Shown: in pieces, positions 1 through 5,471 of the stretch | Position numbering within the stretch: the stretch's first letter is position 1 | How the letters are laid out: every line of letters starts with the position of its first letter | NCBI GenBank assembly: GCA_013815535.1 | Contig: JACDGC010000046.1 | Coordinates: 7,160 to 12,630 of the forward strand | Source: Ktedonobacterales bacterium | Lineage (GTDB): Bacteria > Chloroflexota > Ktedonobacteria > Ktedonobacterales > JACDGC01 | Reading direction: 5' to 3' | Length of the DNA stretch: 5,471 bases | The notes under the pieces: model-generated | What the model was told of the DNA's origin: nothing | The model's input: the letters and a program-made list of their open reading frames with translations, nothing else | Database searches by the model: none | Position numbers and translations under genes: made by a program

Positions 1-321
1 GCGCGCCGCCAAGCGCACAACACGCTGCGGCGGCGCGGCTTGCCACTGGTGGATGCCGCCACGTTGGCCGACCTGCCCGCGCCGGACCCCACCCCCGAGG
101 ATGCCCTGGTGGCGGGTGCTGACCGAGCCGCCCTGGCCGCCGCGCTGCGCCGTCTGCCAGTCGCGCAACGGGAAGTGCTGGCGCTGATCTTTGGGCAAGA
201 ATTATCCTATCAAGACGCGGCGAATGTGCTGGGCATCCCCATCGGGACGGTGCGTAGCCGCCTCAACCATGCCAAGCACGCTCTGCGCACCTTGCTGGAA
301 TCCACCGAGGAGGTACGCTAA
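1..321 (+). CDS. ECF-type RNA polymerase sigma factor, C-terminal part (5' end outside window)
   Basis: This is the last 106 residues of an extracytoplasmic-function sigma factor, which directs RNA polymerase to a small set of promoters. The reading frame is open from the first base, so the start and most of region 2 are off the left edge. Residues 1-13 of the fragment (ARRQAHNTLRRRG) look like the end of region 2.4. An Ala/Pro/Asp-rich linker follows to about residue 42. Region 4 covers about 43-100: LRRLPVAQREVLALIF, then the helix-turn-helix LSYQDAANVLGIPIGTVRSR that reads the -35 element. The stop is 1 nt before the anti-sigma start, so the two are probably co-translated and form a regulatory pair. 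A sigma-70 region 4 assignment is secure; the ECF subgroup cannot be decided from this fragment. Confidence 0.9.
   Translation, partial: ARRQAHNTLRRRGLPLVDAATLADLPAPDPTPEDALVAGADRAALAAALRRLPVAQREVLALIFGQELSYQDAANVLGIPIGTVRSRLNHAKHALRTLLESTEEVR
307..314 (+). promoter_or_regulatory. Ribosome binding site of the anti-sigma gene
   Basis: GAGGAGGT is a near-perfect Shine-Dalgarno sequence lying inside the last codons of the sigma gene, 8 nt before the ATG at 323. It decides the anti-sigma start: the same frame is open back to an ATG at 191, but that start would lie deep in the sigma gene, without a comparable site. Confidence 0.85.
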
Positions 322-322
322 G

Positions 323-1195
323 ATGCCCCATGCTGCCATCACTGATCTCTTGCCCGCGTATCTCAACGGCACGCTCAGCGCGGCGGAAGATTGGCACATC
401 CGTAGCCACCTGGAGGGCTGCCCCACCTGTCGGCAAGCGCTGGCGGCCTGGGAGGGCATCGCCACCACCGAGCGGGCGAGCCTGGCGGCGGTGCGGACCA
501 CGCGCGATCTGTTGGCGGGTGCCTGGGCCACCATCGATGCCAGCGCGCCTGCACCATCCCCCATGCCGGTCACGTTCCATTGGTGGCAAACGGCACAGGT
601 GGTGCTGCGCCAGGCGCGGCTGCTGCCCCCAGTGGTGTGGGTTGCCTCCTTGGTTGCCATCGCCCTGGCGACATATGTGGCGGTGGAGCAACCGGGACAT
701 GATGCCTCGCTGTTGCTGGCCTTTGCGCTGCCGCTCATCGCCGCAACGGGGGTGGGCTTCGTCACGGAGCCGGAGTTCGATCCGTTGCTGGAGGTTGCGC
801 GGTCAACGCCCATCCGGCCCAGCCTGATCTTTCTCAGCCGGTGGGGATTGCTTTATGGCTTCGACTTTGTGCTCTCACTGGTGGGCACGGGGGTGCTGGC
901 ATGGCTCAGCCACCAGGGCGTGTGGGACATCGCCACGCTGTGGGTGGGGCCGATGGCGCTGTTGGCAGCGCTGAGTGCATTACTCGCGACCCCTTTTGGG
1001 CCGTTCGCGGCGTCGGGGACCGCGCTCGTCGTATGGATTGCCCGCGCCTTCAGCCCAGCAGACGGCGGATCGTTGCGGCTGATGCAAGACCCCCTGTGGG
1101 CAACGAATCCTCCGATATTGCTCACGGCAGCGGTGTTGCTGGGGCTGGCCATTGTGGTCACCGAACGCCGCGAACGCTTTAGCTCAGCACGTTAA
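323..1195 (+). CDS. Zinc-finger anti-sigma factor with six-segment membrane domain
   Basis: A 290-residue protein predicted to hold the neighbouring sigma factor inactive at the membrane. Residues 1-45 form a zf-HC2/ZAS-type domain: YLNGTLSAAED followed by H29-x3-C33-x2-C36. H3 lies 26 residues before H29, the same spacing as the first zinc ligand in RsrA-type ZAS proteins (there a Cys), so H3 may be the fourth ligand. After a linker (about 46-100) there are about six hydrophobic segments, roughly 103-121, 128-147, 170-193, 203-225, 226-243 and 263-280, far more than the single segment of most membrane anti-sigmas. The loop after the second segment (EPEFDPLLEVARSTPIRP) resembles the cytoplasmic coupling helix of ABC-2 permeases. 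The start is fixed by the strong Shine-Dalgarno at 307. The sigma partner is inferred from adjacency; the sensed signal is unknown. Confidence 0.82.
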   Translation: MPHAAITDLLPAYLNGTLSAAEDWHIRSHLEGCPTCRQALAAWEGIATTERASLAAVRTTRDLLAGAWATIDASAPAPSPMPVTFHWWQTAQVVLRQARLLPPVVWVASLVAIALATYVAVEQPGHDASLLLAFALPLIAATGVGFVTEPEFDPLLEVARSTPIRPSLIFLSRWGLLYGFDFVLSLVGTGVLAWLSHQGVWDIATLWVGPMALLAALSALLATPFGPFAASGTALVVWIARAFSPADGGSLRLMQDPLWATNPPILLTAAVLLGLAIVVTERRERFSSAR

Positions 1196-1215
1196 TTATT
1201 CTCGCCATCTGACGC

Positions 1216-1222
1216 GAAGGAG
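1216..1222 (+). promoter_or_regulatory. Ribosome binding site of the first permease gene
   Basis: GAAGGAG lies 11 nt before the ATG at 1234, within the 38-nt gap after the anti-sigma stop. It supports the chosen start. I see no convincing promoter or terminator in this gap, so the transcript probably continues through it. Confidence 0.7.
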
Positions 1223-1233
1223 CCTGTGCAGCT

Positions 1234-2025
1234 ATGTCTCGGCAAGCATTGAGTGGCGCGGCGCGCTACGAATTCCTCATGCAGATTCGGCGTCCGTCGC
1301 TGTGGGTTGGCACGCTCTTCTTTTCGCCGATCCTCTTCACCTTCACGAGAGCGACCCTGGATCGGCCATGTTTTCCAACCATTGAGGGCTGTTTTCATTT
1401 CGCGCCCATCGAAGCCGTGGCATATTGGGCGATCATTTCGAACCTGATCGTCTCCATCGCGGTGGGGTTGCTGATGGCGGATCGTTTTCCGCGCGACTTC
1501 CGCGTCAAAATGGATGACGCGCTCCAAGCCATCCCTGGCACGGCGGCGACGCGCGTCTTTGCTAAATATCTCGGCACCGTCGGGGCAACGATCATCCCCA
1601 TTTTCATTTTGTATGCGGTGGGTCTGGGCGTCATTCTCAGTCGCGGCTATGGGCCAAGCGTCATCCCGCTTGGGGTAGCGGCCTTCCTGGTCATCAACGT
1701 GCCCGCCATGCTCTTCGTGGGTGCCTTTTCCATCGCATGCACGGGGTTCATGTGGACCCCGCTCTTTCAATTTCTGTTCGTCGGGTATTGGTTGTGGGGA
1801 ACGTTGAATCCCACCGAGAGCATTCCGACCCTCAGTGGCACGTTGCTCTCGTCGGGCGGTGTTTTCGCTTTCACCGGCATTTTGCGCGCTCGTGGCTATC
1901 ATGATTACGTGCCGCATCCTTCCCTGGCCCTCGCGCTGGCAAACATTGCCGTGATCCTGGGGTTAGGGGCCTTGGCGCTGGTCGCCGCGTGGCGGCTGCA
2001 ATTGGCCCGCGAAGGGCGGCAATGA
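1234..2025 (+). CDS. ABC-2-type transporter membrane subunit (first of two)
   Basis: A 263-residue integral membrane protein, the size of a single ABC-2 permease subunit. It has about six hydrophobic segments (roughly 22-40, 63-82, 112-134, 142-163, 164-186, 228-252) after a basic amphipathic N-terminus (RYEFLMQIRRPSLW) typical of this class. After the second segment, ADRFPRDFRVKMDDALQAIP then TRVFAKYLG matches the layout of the ABC-2 coupling helix: charged residues, small residues, Pro, then a basic residue before the next membrane helix. It is read with a second membrane protein 3 nt downstream and an ABC ATPase after that, so the three probably form one transporter. The substrate cannot be read from the sequence; antibiotics, peptides or lipids are the usual cargoes of such exporters. 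Assignment rests on topology and context more than on a diagnostic motif. Confidence 0.75.
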   Translation: MSRQALSGAARYEFLMQIRRPSLWVGTLFFSPILFTFTRATLDRPCFPTIEGCFHFAPIEAVAYWAIISNLIVSIAVGLLMADRFPRDFRVKMDDALQAIPGTAATRVFAKYLGTVGATIIPIFILYAVGLGVILSRGYGPSVIPLGVAAFLVINVPAMLFVGAFSIACTGFMWTPLFQFLFVGYWLWGTLNPTESIPTLSGTLLSSGGVFAFTGILRARGYHDYVPHPSLALALANIAVILGLGALALVAAWRLQLAREGRQ

Positions 2026-2028
2026 ACG

Positions 2029-2745
2029 ATGGCAACCATCTTTACGCGCTTGCGCTATGAACTGCGCATCATTGGCTGGCTCAATCTGTTGGTGCCTGTG
2101 TTCGCGGTGGTGGGTTTCGTGGCGCTGGTCGTTCTGGTGGCCTGGGATGACTTGCACAATGGGGTAGCAAACGCTTCCGTCAATGCGGATAACATCCGCT
2201 ATTTGCGCCGTCTGCCGGAATATATGCTGCCATTGGCGGGGAGCATCGTGGCGTCGGCACTGACGCTGGCTGATCCGGTGTGTGAACTGCATCTGACCCT
2301 GCCGCGTGCCTACCGCGCCACGGCTGTGCGGCGCATGGGGGTGCTGACGCTGTGGTTGGCGGTGCTGGGCGTGGCCATTGTCGAAGTCATTCGTCTGTTC
2401 GGCTTTTGGCACCTCCCCTGGGTTTTCCCCCAGGATCAATTGACCTGGGCCGCGCCGACGCTGGCCCTTGTGGCGCTGGGGGCGTCGCTGGCGTTGCTGC
2501 TGCGTAATCGCGCGGCCAGTTCGGCCATCTTGGGGGTCGTCTGGATTGGTGAAATCCTTTTCGGTGGCTTCCTTCAGCAATATGACGCGACGAAATATAC
2601 CTACCTCTTCCTCAGCAGCGAAGTCCCCAGCGCGGGCTATTGGCTGGGGAATCGGCTGGCGCTCATGGGGGTCGCGGTTGTCTTGCTGGCGATGATGTGG
2701 GCGCTGTTGGGGCGCAACGAGGCCCTGTTGGGCAACGAATCTTAG
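2029..2745 (+). CDS. ABC-2-type transporter membrane subunit (second of two)
   Basis: A 238-residue hydrophobic protein with a basic N-terminus (TRLRYELRIIGW) and about six membrane segments, roughly 17-38, 66-82, 105-124, 140-158, 163-181 and 209-227. The loop after the second segment, ADPVCELHLTLPRAYRATAVRR, again has the ABC-2 coupling-helix pattern (DP, EL, LP, then basic residues). It starts 3 nt after the previous stop. The nearest Shine-Dalgarno-like run is GAAGGG at 2011-2016, 12 nt upstream and weak, so it may rely on translational coupling. With the preceding gene it would make a heterodimeric membrane pore served by the downstream ATPase. I see no family-specific motif that would name a substrate. 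Confidence 0.7.
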   Translation: MATIFTRLRYELRIIGWLNLLVPVFAVVGFVALVVLVAWDDLHNGVANASVNADNIRYLRRLPEYMLPLAGSIVASALTLADPVCELHLTLPRAYRATAVRRMGVLTLWLAVLGVAIVEVIRLFGFWHLPWVFPQDQLTWAAPTLALVALGASLALLLRNRAASSAILGVVWIGEILFGGFLQQYDATKYTYLFLSSEVPSAGYWLGNRLALMGVAVVLLAMMWALLGRNEALLGNES

Positions 2746-2760
2746 CAACGCAAGGGAAAT

Positions 2761-3642
2761 ATGATGGAGATCAGCATCCGCGATCTGACGAAGACCTATA
2801 ACGGTAAGGTGCTGGCCCTGCGGGGCGTGTCGCTGGAAATTGGCACGGGCATGTATGGCTTGCTGGGGCCAAATGGCGCAGGAAAGACGACGCTGATGCG
2901 CATTCTGGCGGGCATCCTGCGGCCCACTGGTGGAGCGCTGATGATCGGCGGCATCGATGCCACCACCGAGCGCGGGCGCACGGCAGTCAAACGCATCCTC
3001 GGGTATCTGCCGCAAGACCTGGGCGTCTATCCTGACCTGTCGGCGCGTGAATTCCTGGATTACATCGCGCTGCTGAAGGGGTTGGATGCCAAACGCGAAC
3101 GCCAGCGGCGGGTTGGTGACCTGCTGACCCTGGTGAGTCTGAGCGATGTGGCCGACCGCAAACTGCGCACCTATTCCGGCGGCATGAAGCGGCGCGTCGG
3201 CATCGCCCAGGCGCTCTTGAACGATCCGCGCTTGCTGATCGTGGATGAGCCAACGGCTGGGCTGGACCCCGAAGAACGCATCCGCTTCCGCAACTTGCTG
3301 ACGGATTTGGGGGGCGACCGCGTGGTGCTGCTCTCTACCCACATCGTGGAAGACATCGCCCAGACATGCCAGCGGTTGGCGGTGCTGGCGGCAGGGCAGG
3401 TGATCTTTCACGGGGGGCTGGGAGAGTTGGTCAGCGCGGCGAATGGCAAGGTGTGGCAGGTGACGACCAACGGCGCGAAGCCCACGGGGGACTATACGGT
3501 CATCGCCACGCAGCCGCTGGCCGATGGTTTCAGTTACCGCGTGGTGGGGGTGGCACCACCCGCCGCTGATGCCACCCCCGCCGCGCCAAACCTGGAAGAT
3601 AGTTACGTCTGGCTCATGCGTGGCCAGCGCGTTGGCGTGTAG
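2761..3642 (+). CDS. ABC transporter ATP-binding protein
   Basis: A 293-residue cytoplasmic ATPase that powers the two membrane proteins upstream. All motifs are present: Walker A GPNGAGKTT (36-44), Q-loop Q85 (YLPQDLG), signature YSGGMKRR (138-145), Walker B LLIVDEP (158-164, catalytic E163), D-loop AGLDP (166-170) and H-loop H194 in STHIVED. It resembles the CcmA/NatA/DrrA-type group that pairs with ABC-2 permeases. About 75 residues after the nucleotide-binding domain (220-293) form an accessory tail ending in PNLEDSYVWLM, common in such exporter ATPases. Two adjacent ATGs occur, at 2761 and 2764; AAGGGA at 2752-2757 is 3 nt before the first and 6 nt before the second, so the second may be the true start (292 residues). 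It is the last gene of the operon, followed by a terminator. Confidence 0.93.
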   Translation: MMEISIRDLTKTYNGKVLALRGVSLEIGTGMYGLLGPNGAGKTTLMRILAGILRPTGGALMIGGIDATTERGRTAVKRILGYLPQDLGVYPDLSAREFLDYIALLKGLDAKRERQRRVGDLLTLVSLSDVADRKLRTYSGGMKRRVGIAQALLNDPRLLIVDEPTAGLDPEERIRFRNLLTDLGGDRVVLLSTHIVEDIAQTCQRLAVLAAGQVIFHGGLGELVSAANGKVWQVTTNGAKPTGDYTVIATQPLADGFSYRVVGVAPPAADATPAAPNLEDSYVWLMRGQRVGV

Positions 3643-3663
3643 GAATATTCACGTCTATTTTTG

Positions 3664-3701
3664 AAAAGCGGCTGAAGTGCTTCATAATATCAGCCGTTTT
3701 T
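3664..3701 (+). terminator. Rho-independent terminator of the ABC/sigma operon
   Basis: A 7-bp perfect stem (CGGCTGA 3669-3675 with TCAGCCG 3690-3696) carries a 14-nt loop and is followed by five Ts (3697-3701). The stem extends outward by a G-U pair and four A-T pairs (3664-3668 with 3697-3701). It begins 21 nt after the ATPase stop. Because A and T runs flank both sides, it could also stop transcription coming from the other direction. Confidence 0.85.
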
Positions 3702-3717
3702 CTGTATATTAAAAAGA

Positions 3718-3746
3718 TGTACAACGTAAAAAGACCATGTTATACT
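3718..3746 (+). promoter_or_regulatory. Predicted sigma-70-type promoter of the nuclease-ParA gene
   Basis: The -10 hexamer TATACT (3741-3746) is preceded by TGT, giving an extended -10. The -35 candidate TGTACA (3718-3723) matches four of six consensus positions with an ideal 17-nt spacer. Transcription would start near 3753, about 42 nt before the ATG at 3795. That makes the in-frame ATG at 3717 lie upstream of the transcript start, so it cannot be used. The sequence AAAAAGA occurs twice across this region (3711-3717, 3728-3734), 17 nt apart, and could be part of an operator. Confidence 0.6.
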
Positions 3747-3781
3747 CAAAGTGCGCTATTGTTCAGCCAGCCCCACAGCGA

Positions 3782-3788
3782 AAGGGAG
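3782..3788 (+). promoter_or_regulatory. Ribosome binding site of the nuclease-ParA gene
   Basis: AAGGGAG lies 6 nt before the ATG at 3795 and decides that start over the ATG at 3717 in the same frame. The extra 26 residues of the longer version do not resemble the start of either domain. Confidence 0.8.
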
Positions 3789-3794
3789 AGTAGC

Positions 3795-5150
3795 ATGGCT
3801 CAGTCAATTGCCCCAAACGAGACATTCGCGCAAATCTTTGCCAAGCCTACGGTGGCTGCGATGCTGGAACTTACCCCTACAGGGTTCGAGCATTTTGTAG
3901 AATACGTCTTTCAGCGCGCTGGATACCGTGTTAATTTCATTGCCGGCGTTTATGATGGAAGTGGGCTTGATCTCCACCTCCATACTACTTTCAATGGACA
4001 TGATACATTAGTTGCTGTTGTACAAGTGAAACGGTTTACTGATGATGTTGCACCACACTTTGTCAATGCTTTTGCTGGCTCAACGTTACCCCACATGGGA
4101 GCACGTGGGTATCTTGTAACAACCTCAAACTATAAAGCAGATGCACGCGCCCAAGCAGCAAAACACGAAAACATTTATTTAATCAATGGTGAGCAGTTTG
4201 TCCGTTATATCAACTATATTCGCGGGAGTAGATCCGAAGGCGATCTAAGCGTCGTTATCCCCCCTGAAAGTATTCTTGTGGCAGACAGTATTCAACGGCG
4301 TAGTGTTAAGCAAACTCGGTATATTGCCATTGCTAATAACAAAGGTGGCATTGGCAAAACAACCACCGCCATTAATATGGCGCAGGTTTTAGATTCATTA
4401 GGTCAACGCGTACTACTAGTAGACTTAGATTCGCAAGGGAATCTTACTCAGCGATGTCCTCAGCATAAGCAAGTGGTTCCCAATCCCAAACATCTTGGAA
4501 CTTATCTAAGCCATCAATGTACTCTTACTGATGCCATTCGACAGACAGATTATGCAAACGTATGGCTCATCCCTGCTGCTCCTGATCTACGTTTGATAGA
4601 CCCAGGAGCGAATGGGTTCACCGCTAGCATTCTAGATTTTGCGCGCGATATCCACGCATCTGAGATAGTGCCACCAAGGTATCAGACACTCAGTGATTTT
4701 GATTGGGTTATCTTGGATACTCCAACTGCTGTGGAGTATCGTATTCGCTTGGCATTAGGTGCAGCACACTTCATTGTCATTCCCACACAAGTTGAAACGT
4801 TTGCGGCTTCTGGGGTTTTTCTTTTACAAGAAACAGCAAATGCGATTAGTGCTCTTACTGGGAAAAATGGGTGTAGAATTGCGGGTGCGTTAATCACCGA
4901 TTATCATGGTAGGGGTTCTTCTTCAAGTGATGTTAGTGACAAGGGTACTGCTTTGCGTGCTGGTTTGAGTGGGAGTGGTATACCTATGTTTAATAGCCTA
5001 ATTCACCATGACCAGGGCATTGAAAATGCTCATGGAAAACCACCTTCCAATCCTTTTGTAGGAAAATGGATACAAGGAAGGAACAAGGGTGAACGAGATT
5101 ACAAAGCATTCGTAGAGGAGATGATTATTTATGTCAACAGTAACATCTGA
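3795..5150 (+). CDS. Mrr-like restriction-endonuclease domain fused to a ParA-type ATPase
   Basis: A 451-residue soluble two-domain protein. Residues about 27-140 look like an Mrr_cat nuclease fold: the helix TGFEHFVEYVFQRAGY with E32, then GSGLDLHL with D59, then VVQVKRF with Q77-x-K79, then ARGYLVTTSNY and the closing IYLINGEQFVRYI. These are the expected PD-(D/E)XK metal-binding and catalytic positions, and all are kept. A linker (about 141-172) leads to a ParA/Soj/MinD ATPase: deviant Walker A NNKGGIGKTTT with signature K183 and K188, Walker A' LLVDLDSQGN (D210, D212, Q214), and Walker B DWVILDTP (D308). ParA dimers bind DNA non-specifically and move or position cargo; Mrr-like domains cut DNA, often modified DNA. 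In plasmid ParAs the N-terminus is usually a helix-turn-helix, so a nuclease there is unusual. The gene has its own promoter, is AT-rich compared with the operon before it, and overlaps the next gene by 20 nt. Defence or mobile-element maintenance are both possible; the domain calls are firm, the role is inference. Confidence 0.88.
   Translation: MAQSIAPNETFAQIFAKPTVAAMLELTPTGFEHFVEYVFQRAGYRVNFIAGVYDGSGLDLHLHTTFNGHDTLVAVVQVKRFTDDVAPHFVNAFAGSTLPHMGARGYLVTTSNYKADARAQAAKHENIYLINGEQFVRYINYIRGSRSEGDLSVVIPPESILVADSIQRRSVKQTRYIAIANNKGGIGKTTTAINMAQVLDSLGQRVLLVDLDSQGNLTQRCPQHKQVVPNPKHLGTYLSHQCTLTDAIRQTDYANVWLIPAAPDLRLIDPGANGFTASILDFARDIHASEIVPPRYQTLSDFDWVILDTPTAVEYRIRLALGAAHFIVIPTQVETFAASGVFLLQETANAISALTGKNGCRIAGALITDYHGRGSSSSDVSDKGTALRAGLSGSGIPMFNSLIHHDQGIENAHGKPPSNPFVGKWIQGRNKGERDYKAFVEEMIIYVNSNI
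5115..5120 (+). promoter_or_regulatory. Ribosome binding site of the overlapping downstream gene
   Basis: GAGGAG sits 10 nt before the ATG at 5131, inside the last codons of the nuclease-ParA gene. In-frame stops at 5113 and 5122 exclude any earlier start for the downstream gene, and the position implies translational coupling. Confidence 0.8.
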
Positions 5151-5471
5151 ACCGCCAAAATTAACAATCCAACAGCGAAGCCAACAAAATGCAGAGAGAA
5201 TTGCGTCCGAATTAGGGTTGGATAACCTAAAACTTGTAAATGTTGCTGTTCTTGAAGCGGCCTTAAAAGAAATTGAGAAAAACAAAGAGTTTGCTCAACT
5301 TGTCCGTCAGGTTTTTGAACGGTTGGCGCCCCCTAAAGTACCAGCAAAGGTGCCAAGCAACAATAAAGCAAAAGGTGGATTATATAAAACTACGCTTGTT
5401 CCCATCGGAGTTGTCGAAGGGCATCGTATTGACTTAAGTGCTGCACCCGATCCGTTTTTCTTAGTGAAAGT
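5131..5471 (+). CDS. Unrecognised protein coupled to the nuclease-ParA gene (3' end outside window)
   Basis: An open frame starting MSTVTSEPPKLTIQQ and continuing for 113 codons to the right edge without a stop. I do not recognise the family. Residues about 10-65 look helical and charged (QQRSQQNAERIASELG, then AVLEAALKEIEKNKEFAQLVRQVFERL), suggesting a helical or coiled-coil interaction segment. A Pro/Lys/Asn-rich linker (about 66-85, APPKVPAKVPSNNKAKG) follows, then the start of another domain (YKTTLVPIGVVEGHRIDLSAAPDPFFLVK). It overlaps the preceding gene by 20 nt and has a good Shine-Dalgarno, so the two are surely co-expressed and probably interact. By position it takes the place of ParB, but no ParB nuclease motif (GERR) is seen in this part. 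It has the same AT-rich composition as its partner. Confidence 0.8.
   Translation, partial: MSTVTSEPPKLTIQQRSQQNAERIASELGLDNLKLVNVAVLEAALKEIEKNKEFAQLVRQVFERLAPPKVPAKVPSNNKAKGGLYKTTLVPIGVVEGHRIDLSAAPDPFFLVK

Noticed and set aside
191..322. An upstream in-frame start that would lengthen the anti-sigma factor by 44 residues
   Set aside because: The extension overlaps the sigma factor region 4 coding sequence and does not resemble any domain; the strong Shine-Dalgarno at 307 points to 323.
1192..1917. A 241-codon open frame on the minus strand
   Set aside because: It is antisense to the first permease gene, has a low-complexity charged composition and no recognisable motif.
1963..3411. A 482-codon open frame on the minus strand
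   Set aside because: It lies opposite the second permease and the ABC ATPase, both with clear topology or motifs. Its translation is rich in Gln, His, Arg and Pro with no domain, typical of an antisense shadow in GC-rich DNA.
3717..3794. An upstream in-frame start adding 26 residues to the nuclease-ParA protein
   Set aside because: It has no ribosome binding site and lies at the -35 element of the predicted promoter, upstream of the likely transcript start.
3795..5150. Reading this gene as an ordinary plasmid or chromosome partition ParA
   Set aside because: The N-terminal 140 residues carry an Mrr-like active-site pattern rather than a helix-turn-helix, so a plain ParA label would hide the nuclease domain. 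A partition role is still not excluded.

Overview
The window has two parts with different base composition. Positions 1-3642 are GC-rich (43 of 60 bases are G or C in 2461-2520). Positions 3643-5471 are much more AT-rich (26 of 60 in 5161-5220) and use different codons. The gene content and the GC-rich codon style would fit a GC-rich Chloroflexota-type bacterium, where an ECF sigma factor, a membrane anti-sigma and ABC-2 genes are often found together. This is an inference from family knowledge; the sequence does not prove a taxon.

The left part (1-3642) is one tightly packed plus-strand operon. It holds the 3' end of an ECF-type sigma factor, a zinc-binding anti-sigma factor with six predicted membrane segments, two hydrophobic ABC-2-type transporter subunits, and the matching ABC ATPase with all its nucleotide-binding motifs. 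Gaps between genes are 1, 38, 3 and 15 nt. An intrinsic terminator at 3664-3701 closes the unit. The likely logic is that the sigma/anti-sigma pair senses an envelope or efflux-related state and controls an exporter, probably together with its own operon. The operon promoter lies upstream of the window.

The right part (3643-5471) starts a separate transcription unit with its own promoter (TGTACA, 17-nt spacer, TATACT, extended -10). Its first gene encodes an unusual two-domain protein: an N-terminal Mrr-like nuclease fold of the PD-(D/E)XK type (D59, Q77-x-K79) joined to a complete ParA/Soj-type ATPase (deviant Walker A KGGIGKTT). A second gene overlaps its end by 20 nt and runs off the right edge. 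I do not recognise its product, which occupies the place a ParB-like partner usually takes. This cassette is the most interesting item in the window. It could be a DNA-targeting defence module or the partition/maintenance module of a mobile element, and its composition suggests horizontal acquisition. No tRNA, rRNA, CRISPR array or insertion sequence was seen.
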